From Sweltsa coloradensis (taxonomy: Eukaryota; Arthropoda; Insecta; Plecoptera; Chloroperlidae): a DNA stretch of 64,000 bases. The position numbers and the translations under genes were made by a program. Each line of letters begins with the position of its first letter. The first letter of the stretch is position 1. The notes under the pieces were generated by a model. That model worked only from the letters and a program-made list of their open reading frames with translations, was not told where the DNA came from and searched no databases. This document shows positions 25,351-35,203 of the stretch, one piece after another. The stretch spans positions 225,786 through 289,785 of the forward strand of contig JAMZAV010001744.1 in assembly GCA_024449915.1 (NCBI GenBank), written 5' to 3'.

Positions 25351-26160
25351 TATTAAGTGGTGTGTTTTAATGGAGGCCTACTCATAGCCATGTTTTATTT
25401 GACCTACATATAGATTAATCACGTTAAAAGGAAGGACGACTTCATCTTGACAACAGTATCTTCAGATCAAAGATAATGACATTTTAAGACACGTTATGAA
25501 GAAAAACAAACGATAGAAACAACAAACCATGGAAAACAAGCTTTTCGCGTCAGATTTTTAAATTTCTGGCGCGCGACTCTTGTGACGGCAATAGGGATAC
25601 TCCTAAAATTCAATTTTAGTATTTCCTAAAATAGTTTTTTTATTAAAAACCGATTTCCAAAAAGTCCGTCGAAAAATGTTTTTACTTGTTTTATCTTAGA
25701 GCATGGATAGTTGGTAGAGGAAGCAAGCCAACGCTACGACCCGCCGCGAGACGGGCCACATCGAAACGCTGCAAACCACGTGACTGAGGTCAATGCGGCG
25801 CGGTAATTCAATGAGTCTGCATTGAACGGTGCACATTGGCTTTATTGTAGCGCAAAATCCTTGAACATTTTCGATGGATGCATACATTTACACTGTCTAC
25901 AGTGTGTGTATTAGTAAAACAATAATTAATTCCTGAATAAATGAATAAAAGACTCAGAATAGCCTTTCAAAGTGAAGATAAACATTTGATAAACCTTTCA
26001 ATTAGCTTTTTCCCCCACTGAAAATCAGTTTGTGACTGAGTGGTAGATTCCTAAAGTCTAATTACGAAATTATTTATTTATTTATTAAGTGTTCAAAATA
26101 TGCTTATACACTTCTTGCATTTCTCCTTTTATTTCTTTTCCCCTATAACATTTATGAAGT
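25350..26160. other. No feature recognised
   Basis: Mixed-composition sequence. A CG-richer patch at 25,730-25,880 gives a cysteine-containing minus-strand frame without family motifs. No exon with convincing splice sites was found. Confidence 0.35.
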
Positions 26161-26162
26161 AC

Positions 26163-26546
26163 CTAACATAACAAAACTTGTAGAAATACAGTCCAAACCT
26201 TACACACTCAAAAGGATGAGATCTAAAAAAAGGGCCAAGGCTCATCTACCCTCCACATTTGCGCATTCTTAATTCATAAACTACAGTGTCCCCATAACAG
26301 TCATCCTCGAAAGCTTGGCAAAATAGAATTTGTGATTATTAATTTAAACGTAAACATGCAAATTCCTATTTTGCCAGCTTTTCGAGGAGCTGTTATGGGA
26401 CACTGTACGTTTTATGAATTAAGAATGCGCAATGTGTAAGGGTATATGAGCTTGGTCCCTTTTTTTTAGATCTCATTCCTTTTGAGTGTGTAGTTTTGGC
26501 TGTATTTCCTACAAGGTTTTTTGTTATGTGTGTGATCTCATACTTT
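26163..26546. mobile_element. Hairpin MITE
   Basis: Two inverted arms of about 170-190 bp (26,163-26,335 and 26,355-26,546) around a short AT-rich centre. Matching blocks include CACACTCAAAAGGATGAGATC with GATCTCATTCCTTTTGAGTG, and TTAATTCATAAACTACAGTG with CACTGTACGTTTTATGAATTAA. The target duplication was not resolved and the superfamily is unknown. Confidence 0.75.
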
Positions 26547-26939
26547 TTCAAGTTCCATTACAAAATTATTTGTTAAAATATAATATTTATCAAAGTTTGA
26601 TTTAATTTTTTATGGTATTAAGAATAACAATAGGATTAAAAGATCTAGGCCGCGGATTTCCTGTACATCCTGGGTATAGGTGTATAACCATGGTTTAAAC
26701 GACGGTATCGGACTGGTATAAGTCTATGCACTCACATTCCATTAAAACTTTCCATGTACCAACGAACGCACACTAATGTATTTTACAACCTACTTCACTG
26801 CTCCACAGCCATGTAAATCGTCAGATAATCCAAAGAATATTGAAAATTTTCACCATCTTTTGTTTTACATTTCTTAAAAGTGACAGGAGATGCGTGAGTT
26901 TATTAAAGACCGAAAGGCTTATTATTGCCGTAAATTTTG

Positions 26940-27300
26940 GAATAGCCAGGACTATCATACCATTGTGTTATCTGCATTAGGCTTTTAGTAATCAAAACTA
27001 GTTATTTTGTGCGGAGTGTGTCAGAACAAGGTTGTGCTGGCCTAGGGTTGGCTAGGAAAGGCTGGGCTTTGTCAAACTGTAATTTATTACTTATTTTTAT
27101 CGAGTCCTATAGCCTAATCGAACTTTAGCCCTACACTGTTTGTAATATAAATTAATTTTTCTACTCCTGAGCCCTAGCCAGGTACGTTTTTGTTTGTTTT
27201 ATGAGAGTCCCTAATTCACACCTTTTCTCGTTCCAACAAAGAAGAAATTTAAAATGTCCGCTATTTTTATACGTACGCACTTTCCCCCGCCTAACTCTGC
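26940..27300 (+). repeat. Partial copy of the 30,722-31,470 repeat, empty of its hAT insert
   Basis: Aligns with 30,722-30,841 and then 31,259-31,470: CATTAGGCTTTTAGTAATC, AAAACTAGTTATT, then CCTATAGCCTAAT and AAATTTAAAATGTCCGC. The 409-bp element present at 30,842 is absent here (AGGCTGGGCTTTGTCAAAC is continuous), so it is a paralogous empty site. Confidence 0.75.
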
Positions 27301-27339
27301 TTAACCGTCAACAAGTGTCAAGTACTATAGTTACGTGTT

Positions 27340-27495
27340 GATTGTATGCCTATGTTAAGGCTTATTTTAAAACCTTTATTTGGAAGCCTTCCAGCAACTT
27401 CTCAACTTTTTTTAAAAAAGAGACTATATCACTATAACCTTAATGTCCTGTAAAATATGATACATTGTAGCCCCACCCGTCCTGGTCAAATCGCG
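27340..27495 (-). repeat. Fragment of old Helitron-like subfamily
   Basis: Blocks such as AAAACCTTTATTT, CTTCTCAACTTTTT, CACTATAACCTTAATGTC and GTAGCCCCACCCGT match the interiors of 546-1,297 and 61,397-62,050. Ends are lost. Confidence 0.55.
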
Positions 27496-28089
27496 GGCCT
27501 ATTGAAACTGACGAATTAGGATGTTACAGATCATAGCAGTAAGTAGCTGGTAGTAGCTAACATCCTTTAAGAGATGTGTGAAGCATGTTTCAAGCAATTT
27601 TTTTCACCAGAAGGAATAATCGTACCCCAAGTAAATTTGGCATGTGTTGTCAGTACCTAAATCCCCTCGATTGTGTATAGTTTTCAAGTTCACATCACGT
27701 TACATGACGGCTGGTAACACCCTCGAAATCACCCCAGTTAAGCTCTGCTTGGTGTATAAGGTGCTTGAGTGTGTAGCGCACCGCGGCTTGGCTGCGGCGC
27801 CCTAACGGCACCTTGATTATGAACACATTTATACTATAATCACAGTCCCAGTATCATCAGGTAACACTTATTGTTAACGTTTGATGATTGTTGATTGGCA
27901 CTATTATTGGGTACTCAATGCTGAGTGAAATTTTACTTCTGCTGTAATAACTTTATTGATTTAGTAAAAATTTACTATTAGAAGTATTTCTTGACACTCC
28001 TATATTATGAAGGCAAATAAAATACAAATACAAACCAAACAGCTAGCTTATATTATTACTATTTGAAATGTGTTTACTTAAAGGGCTAT

Positions 28090-28370
28090 TACCTCAAAAT
28101 TAAAATATATATATTTGGAAACTGGTGGATTTACACGAATATTTCAACTTTTCTTGAAACAGAAATTTGCGAAAATTTTGTCTTGATCGTCCCATGATAT
28201 TTCTAAGGGGAGATTTTTGCAGATGGGACCTAGCTCGAAAAATACCAAGTTTGACGTTTTTTCGGGTCATGGTGAACCCAATAATTTTTCTGTTAATTGC
28301 TAAATTCATTACTAGTTAGCACTGAATCAAATATATTTTTTGAGTTTAGCGGTTAAATACCCCTTTAACT
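28090..28370 (+). repeat. Dispersed repeat, shared with 62,430-62,640
   Basis: Shares GATGGGACCTAGCTC.AAAAA, TCATGGTG.ACCCAATAAT and TTTTTCTGTTAATT with 62,430-62,640. An inverted fragment (GAGCTAGGTCCCATTGTCAA) lies at 28,690-28,715, so this may be one side of a larger TIR element split by the LINE tail at 28,372-28,480. Confidence 0.6.
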
Positions 28371-28371
28371 G

Positions 28372-28480
28372 TAGTTCATTGTTGTGTCTGCATCTATGTA
28401 ATAACATTTATTTAGTTGTCCTCCTTTGTAAATCAGTTTTTTTTAACTGAATAAGGTAGAAGTTAAATAAATAAAATAAT
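28372..28480 (+). mobile_element. Short LINE 3' tail copy
   Basis: About 110 bp: TGTAGTTCATTGTTGTGTC, TTTAGTTGTCCTCCTTTG, TAAATCAG, T-run, ACTGAATAAGGTAGAAG and TAAATAAATAAA. A strongly 5'-truncated member of the family at 24,060-24,545. Confidence 0.65.
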
Positions 28481-28734
28481 AATTAAAAGATTAGCACTTG
28501 TAGACTTGTGTATTTATAGGCAATGTCTACAGTGTAAGCTATGGTTATTAATTAGGCCTAGTTATAAAAAAAACCAGTTAAAATCAAGAATATTGGGTTC
28601 AGCTTGTCATGCATATGACCCCGGGAAAAATAATTGGCAAAAAAATAATTAATTTAATTAATTAATAAATTTTAATTTATATTAATTTCGAGCTAGGTCC
28701 CATTGTCAAAAATCTCGCATAATAAAATTAATAA

Positions 28735-28735
28735 C

Positions 28736-28789
<54 letters not shown>

Positions 28790-28790
28790 T
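28735..28790 (+). repeat. (AAT)n microsatellite
   Basis: About eighteen AAT units beside the (ATTGA)n-type tail of the minus-strand LINE. Similar AAT runs are at 29,440-29,475 and 30,060-30,180. Confidence 0.9.
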
Positions 28791-29500
28791 CAATTCAATT
28801 CAATTCTATTTATTTGATTAAACACACACAATACATTTAACAATATCAAACAAGCAAGTTGCCTTCATGAGCAGACTGCTCGTGTGAAGGACTGCTTCAC
28901 ATATTAACATTTTAATTGTGCCAGCCGCCACGGTAAATATTAATGAACTATACATCCTTAAAACCTTAACAAAATAATTAACCAATTAACTAAATAAATA
29001 AAATTAAAAATACAATGTATAATTAAAAATTCATGATAATAAGTTTAAATGTAACCAATTCAATAATACATTTCAATAAAACAACGAACAAGTAGGCCTA
29101 CATAGATAATCTTAATATTAAAGGTAAAAGCAATTTTAAAATGGAAAATAATTCACCTCTCACTTACTGCATTTTCTGCAAGTTTTTAAAATGAACATAT
29201 TTCATACTTGGTTTAAACTCTGGAATCTTGCATAAAATAGAATTGAACAGATATGGGCCTTTATATGATAACTGGTTACGTGTATTTGTTAATCTAAAGT
29301 CAGGTACGGTTAAACGTAGCACTGATGAATTTCTAGTATTGACAGCACTATTCACAAAGTCATGGTTACTAAGATTATTAAAAACATATAAAACAGTTCT
29401 ATAAAAATACAGTTGTGGCAATGGGAGAATGTCGTGCTCTATATAAACAATAATAATAATAATAATAATAATAATGAATATATGGTTTTTAAGCATAAGC
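28790..29500 (-). pseudogene. LINE 3' end: reverse-transcriptase C-terminus and 3' UTR
   Basis: The minus-strand frame 29,496-29,164 encodes the region just after reverse transcriptase in jockey/CR1/L2-like elements: EHDILPLPQLYFYRTVLYV, then VNTRNSSV, LSYKGPYLFNSI and a FK-like end before the stop at 29,164. The 3' UTR follows to about 28,790 and ends in repeats of ATTGA/ATTCA (28,792-28,806), the kind of short tandem tail these LINEs carry. The element is strongly 5'-truncated, with its break in the AAT repeat at about 29,475. The frame is open for this stretch, so it is younger than the relic at 1,480-4,030. Confidence 0.75.
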
Positions 29501-29548
29501 CCGCTTTAAGGACATAGTTATTGATTCATAGCAGTTGTCGAAAAAGTT

Positions 29549-29621
29549 TGCCCCGACTGGGGCTCGAACCCAGAACCTCCGGCTTAACGTGCCATAGCTC
29601 TACCAATTAAGCTACCGGGAC
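29549..29621 (-). tRNA. tRNA-like sequence, anticodon position GTT (Asn)
   Basis: Folds as a cloverleaf on the minus strand: acceptor GTCCCGG with TCGGGGC, D arm GCTT/GAGC, T arm CTGGG-TTCGAGC-CCCAG. The anticodon loop is ACGTTAA, giving GTT, but position 33 is C instead of the invariant T and the anticodon stem is weak. It is not a standard tRNA-Asn body. Given the repeats nearby it is better read as a tRNA pseudogene or SINE head than a working gene. Confidence 0.5.
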
Positions 29622-29844
29622 CACAGAACAAACCTTTAGGAAACTGCTATTTGTTGTGACTGTTGACTTACATGACATAAATCCAACAGAAGACGGCAAT
29701 GTAGCTGTCAAATCTGAAAGATTGCATGGATAAAGTCAATCACATCTCATCTCCCATGAGTTGGGTAGTATGAATATAAGGTTTTTAAGCATAAGCCCGC
29801 TTTAAGGACATAGTTATTGATTCATAGCAGTTGTCGAAAAAGTT

Positions 29845-29917
29845 TGCCCCGACTGGGGTTCGAACCCAGAACCTCCGGCTTAACGTGCCATAGCTCTACC
29901 AATTAAGCTACCGGGAC
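29845..29917 (-). tRNA. tRNA-like sequence, second copy
   Basis: Same cloverleaf as 29,549-29,621 with one visible difference in the T loop (TTCGAAC here). It lies within the second 205-bp direct repeat. Confidence 0.5.
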
Positions 29918-29975
29918 CACAGAACAAACCTTTAGGAAACTGCTATTTGTTGTGACTGTTGACTTACATGACTTA

Positions 29976-30073
29976 TGTAGCTTAATTGGTAGAGCTATGG
30001 CACGTTAAGCCGGAGGTTCTGGGTTCGAACCCCAGTCGGGGCAAACTTTTTCGACAACTGCTATGAATCAATA
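29976..30073 (+). repeat. Third tRNA-like copy, inverted and 5'-truncated
   Basis: Begins inside the D arm (GTAGCTTAATTGGTAGAGC), retains box A, box B (GGTTCGAACCC) and the 3' acceptor strand, then the 3' flank AAACTTTTTCGACAACTGC shared with the other copies. The 5' acceptor strand is missing. Confidence 0.8.
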
Positions 30074-30462
30074 ATAATTATTATAATTATAATTTTTATA
30101 ATAATAATCTAATATTATTAATAATAATAATAATCATAATAATAATAATCATAATAATAATAATAATAATAATAATATTGCGACGATTTTGATGCCCCGT
30201 GACCTTGGAGGTATTTGGTAACAAATTATGGTCATTATTGACATACTCGAATATTTTAATGTGTATACAATAATAATATTATATGACGTAAGAGCCTACA
30301 TATAATTTTTTTAAACAAACTATCTCAAAATGCATATGGCTTGTTCACGCAAAGCTCCGCGCAGATCGCGCCACTGCACTCACCCCCAAAACCAGGGAAC
30401 ACTAGATACTTATTCCGAGCTGCTTGTTAGGTATCTAGTGGACCCTGCCCTAGACCGTGGCG

Positions 30463-31652
30463 CAATGACGTAATATAAGCTAAGCGCTAGACACACAGTA
30501 GGGCCGTGGGGAGCAAGACAATTTAAGCTACCTTGAATAGGGAAAAACCCACCGCCGTCTAAATGTATCGTACCTTAAATTTAACAGCCTTTGTGTTAAC
30601 AAGCGGTGTAAAATCAAAACAGCAAGGTGGCGATTTCTCGATATTATTGAAGAAAAACAGTCTTTCTTCCGCAAATCTCTCAGTTACTCCGATTTCCGAA
30701 CAAAGCAATTCAAGTTGGTGGACTATCATACTATTGTCCATCTGCATTAGGCTTTTAGTAATCAAAACTAGTTATTTGTGCGGGATGTGTGTCTGAATAA
30801 GGTCGTGCAGGTCTAGGGTTGCCTAGGAGAGGCCTAGGGCTCAGGGTGCGAATTAACGACTTTGCAGAGGGGGGGATGGCTTAGAAAAGTATTTCGTTGG
30901 CAAACCGGGGTCTGGGGCGAAGCCCCAGCCGCCGGAGGCGAATTTTTTTTGGGGTATTATTGCCCTTGAGATGGCCTTAGAAGCGATCTGAGGAAAATAT
31001 TTGGGTCATTATTGCCCTCGAGATGGCCTTAGAAGTGATCTGAGGAAAAATTTGGAAAGGAATATGTGTAAATTGACGCATTATTTATTAACATTACGAG
31101 ATAAAGTCACTTGATACATGAGATGGGAATCCAGAGGTGGGGATTTAGCCATCCCCGGCAGGGATACCTTTCAGATAAACAGAGCCAGGGATGAAATTAC
31201 CAGAGGGGGGGGGGAAATCCCCTCCATCCCCCCCGTCAATTCGCACCCTGCTAGGGCTTGTCAAACGTGTAATGTTAGCATTAATTGAATGTAGTCCTAT
31301 AGCCTAATGAAACTAAAAGCCTACACTGTTGGATTATAAATAATTTTCTTTATCTGGGTCTAGGCCCGGGACGGTTTCTGGTTTCTTCTATGAAAGTAAT
31401 GAGAATTTTTCTCGTTTCACACATAGAAGCAAAATTTAAAATGTCCGCCATTTGTTTACGTATTTGTTTATCCCCGCGACGTTCAAATAATCCACTGCAT
31501 CTTAGTTCATTCAACTAGATGAAGTATCTATGTTGCAGTGAAGTTATTTTTCCCTACTCGAGAGGCTTCAAATTGTTACGCTAGCGCTCGGTTGGAAGGA
31601 TAGGAGACTGAGCGTCTAGCGCTTTGCTACGCAAAGCTTATGTACGTCATTG
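30463..31652 (+). mobile_element. Element with 8-bp TSD CCGTGGCG
   Basis: Ends are CAATGACGTA... and ...TACGTCATTG, with a longer imperfect inverted repeat (AGCGCTAGAC near 30,484 against GTCTAGCGCT near 31,613). The flanks are CCGTGGCG at 30,455-30,462 and again at 31,653-31,660. The right copy of the host element is uninterrupted here (revcomp near 37,572-37,582), which confirms the insertion. An 8-bp TSD with CA-starting ends fits hAT or P elements. No transposase was recognised; the minus-strand frame 30,765-30,559 is open (68 codons) but unassigned. Confidence 0.8.
30842..31250 (+). mobile_element. hAT-like MITE, 8-bp TSD CTAGGGCT
   Basis: TIRs CAGGGTGCGAATTAACG and CGTCAATTCGCACCCTG. 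TSD CTAGGGCT at 30,834-30,841 and 31,251-31,258. It is nested in the element at 30,463-31,652, and the paralogue at 26,940-27,300 lacks it. Contains 'ggggcgaagccccagccgccggaggcg' type GC hairpins like those in the element at 40,191, and an internal direct repeat (30,955-31,050, GAGATGGCCTTAGAAG twice). No ORF. Confidence 0.9.
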
Positions 31653-31744
31653 CCGTGGCGGCGTTTGATATAAACTATGTATAGCAGGCTCTGCATTGTC
31701 AAATCTGTATGCTTCCTCGATTGTTTGTTTACGTATTGTTTTAC

Positions 31745-31764
31745 CATTCCTTCTTTAATCAATG
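31745..31764. mobile_element. 20-bp remnant of the micro-hairpin insertion
   Basis: CATT joined to CCTTCTTTAATCAATG, flanked by GTTTTAC at 31,738-31,744 and 31,765-31,771. It is the right half of the hairpin at 32,326 with the left arm deleted. The paralogous site in the right copy (revcomp near 37,477) has a single GTTTTAC. Confidence 0.75.
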
Positions 31765-32325
31765 GTTTTACGTAAGTAGTCGTACGGCCAATTTCAAGTA
31801 ATTTTATTCAATAGCATAATTATTTTGTTTGTTTAAACTTTTAAACAATGAAAACGTGAACGATAGGAAAATTAAAATACACCGCCTGCTCGAATGGGAT
31901 GAACCCAAATAGACTGCCTGTTTTGTGAGTCATTTTCCCATGTTTAATAATTGACCAACAAAAGGCAGAGCTTTGTAAGAATCCGCAAGAAAGCGCTTAT
32001 AGCTAAACAATTTGAAGTTGCAAAGAAGCTCCAACTAAAAACCTTAGTCCAAGATCTCTGGTTGCTGTGTGTCTAACTGTTTGTGTGTGACTGTGTGTCG
32101 GTAAACAAAACCTGTCATGTTTCTTCATATACTCAACAGAGCGTGCTAGTTACGGCGCAAAAATCTTCTTTCATCGACTGTGATTAGGACCAAGGAGGTT
32201 GTATTAGATGGCTGGAGGGGCGGTGGCCTATGTTTACCTGGCTGCTGGACTGAAGCCAGTTTTGCGGCGCGCGGTCGAGCGGCGGCCATATTGGGACTGG
32301 ACGGATTTCTATGCATGCATCTCTG

Positions 32326-32361
32326 CATTGATTAAAGAAGGCTATCCTTCTTTAATCAATG
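32326..32361. mobile_element. 36-bp micro-hairpin insertion, TSD ATCTCTG
   Basis: Perfect 16-bp inverted ends CATTGATTAAAGAAGG and CCTTCTTTAATCAATG around a 4-nt loop CTAT. Exact 7-bp duplication ATCTCTG at 32,319-32,325 and 32,362-32,368. Confidence 0.8.
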
Positions 32362-33087
32362 ATCTCTGCTACGTGCAGCTAGCACTGCTGGCCTACTTTG
32401 GATAGGGAAATTATGGATTTGTTCAGGAAGAGGAATTTAAAATAAAGGATACATACAAACATTAATAATATTAGCACTCAACAATGGCCATATTATTTAT
32501 TTGCCATATTTTTTATTATTATTATGTAATAATAACGAACTGCTAATAAATTGAATTGACTTGAATCAATATTTAATATTGATACAAAGTGCAATAACAA
32601 CAAATAGACAATGCAGATTCTCAATTCATATTCAATCCAGTTATTGGACTTTTAGCTTTAGTACCTATAACAATAATTATTTATGAAACATAATCCCATG
32701 CCAATATCAAAATGATGAGGGCCTACATAGGTACACGTCTTAATTTACAGTCGACATCGAAAATCTGACTCATCAGCGCACTGTGTTTTGGTAAGCCCTA
32801 CAGACTGAATGAAATATTAAATAAGCAGCTTAGTTATTTTGATTATTACATCGAAAATTAGTGTTTAAAACAAAAACAAAATTACTGATTGTAATGAAAA
32901 TAAAACCTTAAATCTTAAATAGGTGCGTAAACCGACCTTTATATAAAATATAAAATATTGTTATAAAATATTTGTTAGCAATGGTCTGGGTCAATTCATT
33001 GACATGGCCATCAAGTGGCCCCAAATCTCGTACGTGACTCTCAAGAGACTTATTATTATTATTGAGAGGGTTATTAAGTGGAAGATG

Positions 33088-33148
33088 CAGAGAATAGTTA
33101 AATAAAGTTTTGGATATTAATGATGGGAGGTTTAACTCTTTTATCTGA
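33088..33148 (+). pseudogene. trnP: NUMT: mitochondrial trnP remnant
   Basis: CAGAGAATAGTTAAATAAAG..TTTTGG..TTAATGATGGGAGG..TTTAACTCTTTTATCTGA resembles arthropod mitochondrial tRNA-Pro with a TGG anticodon. It lies directly upstream of the trnT remnant, as in the ancestral arthropod order. Confidence 0.65.
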
Positions 33149-33164
33149 AAGTCTTAGAAGGATT

Positions 33165-33225
33165 GGATACCTTAATTTTGATTTACAATTACAAGACCAA
33201 AGTTTTTTTTTGAAACTACTAAAAC
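33165..33225 (-). pseudogene. trnT: NUMT: mitochondrial trnT remnant
   Basis: The minus strand reads GTTTTAGTAGTTTC.., then CTTTGGTCTTGTAA and AAATC..TTAAGG, matching arthropod mitochondrial tRNA-Thr with a TGT anticodon. It is opposite in strand to trnP, ND4L and ND4, as expected. Confidence 0.65.
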
Positions 33226-33242
33226 TGATGTTAGTATCTTTT

Positions 33243-33513
33243 AATTGATTATTCCCTTTATTTTTATTTGTGTGTGGAGGCTGTGTGTTTGTTTCAAAGC
33301 GTAAGCATTTATTGTTGACTGTGTTAAGTTTAGAATTTATAGTACTGAGTTTATTTATAATTTTGTTTATTTATTTAAATTTCATAAATTGTGAACTATT
33401 TTTTAGAATAGTATTTTTGACTTTTTTTGTTTGTGAGGGGGCTTAAGGTTTATCAATTTGGTTTCTATAATCTGTACTCATGGTAATGATTATTTTCAAT
33501 CATTAAGGATTAA
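33243..33513 (+). pseudogene. nad4L: NUMT: mitochondrial ND4L
   Basis: Reads [20 protein letters not shown], then [25 protein letters not shown] and THGNDYFQS, the conserved core of arthropod NADH dehydrogenase subunit 4L (Complex I). A stop interrupts the frame near 33,452. It is nearly full length and followed at once by ND4. This is a nuclear fossil, not an expressed gene. Confidence 0.85.
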
Positions 33514-33520
33514 ATTTACA

Positions 33521-34470
33521 ATGTTAAAGCTATGGTTAAAGGTTTTGATTTCATTAGACTTTTAATTCATTTATGTTTTATAAAAAATATGTGGTGATTG
33601 GTTCAATCATTACTTTTTTGTTAACTTTTGTTTTTATATTTATAAATGTTTTTAGCACTTTTTTTGGGGAACTTAGGTTATTTTATAGGATGTGATATTT
33701 AAATTTTGTCTAATGGCTTGATTTTGTTAAGCCTCTGAATTTGTGTATTAATAGTAATAGCATTGAGTATACCATTGATTAAAGAAGGCTATCGCCTTCT
33801 TTAATCAATGAGTATACCTATAACCATCCTTAGTTCCATACTCAAAGGTAATAGCTAGAGAATCTGTTTATCGTTATCGTAAGGTTCGATAATTTTAGCA
33901 GGTGGTATGGTATGGTATGGGTATGGTTTATTACGTATGTTTAAGGTTTTAATAATAGCTGGTCTGACTTTTAATTACATTTGAGTAGGTATTAGTTTAG
34001 TCGGGGGTGTGTTAGTTACTAAACGGATTTAAAGGCATTGATTGCTTATTCGTCTGTTGCTCACATGGGGGTTGTTTTAGGGGGATTAATGACTTTAACT
34101 TATTGGGGATTTTGTGGTTCTTTTACTCTTTTAATTGCTCATGTTTTATGTTCATCTGGTTTATTTTGTTAAGCAAATATTTCTTATGAAAGACTCGGGA
34201 GTCGGAGACTTTTAATTAATCGTGGGTTAATTTAATGTTATGCCTAACTTTATGGTGATTTTTATTAAGCTCTTGTAATATGGCAGCTCCTCCTTCTTAA
34301 AATTTATGAAGTGAGATTAGCTTATTGAATAGATTAGTAGGGTGAACTTGAGTTAGTATAGTTATATTGGGATTCTTATCTTTTTTTAGAGCTGCTTATA
34401 TTTTATTTTTATATTCATATGGCCAACATAGGGTAATTTATTGTTGTTTTATTTATTATATAATATTGTA
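33521..34470 (+). pseudogene. nad4: NUMT: mitochondrial ND4, internally deleted
   Basis: Starts with MLKLWLKVLIS and runs through the N-terminal region to about 33,760. There it is interrupted by the 38-bp micro-hairpin, and a large internal part of ND4 is missing. From about 33,895 it resumes with GYGLLR, GLTFNYIWVGISLVGGVLV (TGA read as Trp), [42 protein letters not shown] (AGA read as Ser), CNMAAPPS and SLVGWTWVSMVMLGFLSFFS (TGA=Trp, ATA=Met, AGA=Ser). Several frameshifts occur. Reading it with the invertebrate mitochondrial code removes most stops, so the copy kept its mitochondrial codon signature after transfer. Confidence 0.9.
33773..33810. mobile_element. 38-bp micro-hairpin insertion, TSD AGTATAC
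   Basis: 17-bp perfect inverted ends CATTGATTAAAGAAGGC and GCCTTCTTTAATCAATG around TATC. Exact 7-bp duplication AGTATAC at 33,766-33,772 and 33,811-33,817. It sits inside the ND4 NUMT, so it inserted after the mitochondrial DNA arrived. Confidence 0.8.
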
Positions 34471-35203
34471 ACAACCGAACGCAGCACAACTGATCACAAT
34501 ATTTGCAGTTCCGTCCCGAAATCGTAACTAGTAACGCATTCAAAACCGGGCTTCGCGCATGCTGTCACCTGAAAGCGTCAGTCCCAACATGGCGGCCACG
34601 CCGGCAGATTTGCTTCAACTTTCGTGCCGCACCCCCCTCCAGCCATATAATACAACCTCCTTGATTAGGACCGAAATGTTAGTTCACAAAACAGGCAGTC
34701 AATTTGGGTTCATCCCATTCGAGCAGGCGGTGTTAAAATAAGAGCTGAAAGCACATGGCGCCGTTGAAGTCTAAACCTGTGGCCTAGCACTGTTATTGAG
34801 ATTAGACCTAGGCCTACTTGGAATAAGGCTACTAAGGACTAGGGCCTATGCTTTTCTCAGCATTAGATGTAGACCCAGGCATATCAATATCATGGTATTA
34901 TAAATTAGCAAGTATAGGCCTAGGCCCTACTTGCATACGCCTCAGCAAAGCCTAGGGCTTAGTCCTAGCCAGTGTTGATTTGTTGACATGAGAGAGGTTA
35001 CAAAGGCAGGAGGCTGAATAAAGACACAATTGTCAGTATATTATGTGTGATTGTATTTATTTGTAGTTATAAACACGACAGTATGCCCTCCTCTCTCCTT
35101 ACACAAATACACACAGCAATTGGGCATTTCATTTTGCTTTCAACATAAAACTATGCAAACTGACAGTAAAAACTAAAAACAGTAGGCTGCCGACAGCTAT
35201 GAG

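Larger units (their letters stand above)
29473..29973 (+). repeat. 205-bp direct repeat carrying tRNA-like units
   Basis: Segments 29,473-29,677 and 29,769-29,973 are nearly identical direct repeats (period 296 bp) separated by 91 bp of unique sequence. Each contains a minus-strand tRNA-like sequence. A third, inverted and 5'-truncated copy follows at 29,976-30,073. Confidence 0.9.
31880..34732 (+). mobile_element. TIR element with 8-bp TSD TTAAAATA, carrying mitochondrial DNA
   Basis: TIRs of about 50 bp begin CACCGCCTGCTCGAATGG and end CCATTCGAGCAGGCGGTG. TSD TTAAAATA at 31,872-31,879 and 34,733-34,740. Further inverted blocks pair 32,185-32,300 with 34,585-34,670 (CCATATTGGGACTG with CAGTCCCAACATGG; AGGAGGTTGTATTA.ATGGCTGGAGG). 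The space between the arms holds the NUMT and two micro-hairpins. The superfamily is hAT- or P-like by TSD length; no transposase is visible. Confidence 0.8.

Noticed and set aside
25696..25887. Cysteine-containing minus-strand frame as another CCP exon
   Set aside because: Cysteine spacing does not match a CCP module and no suitable splice sites flank it.
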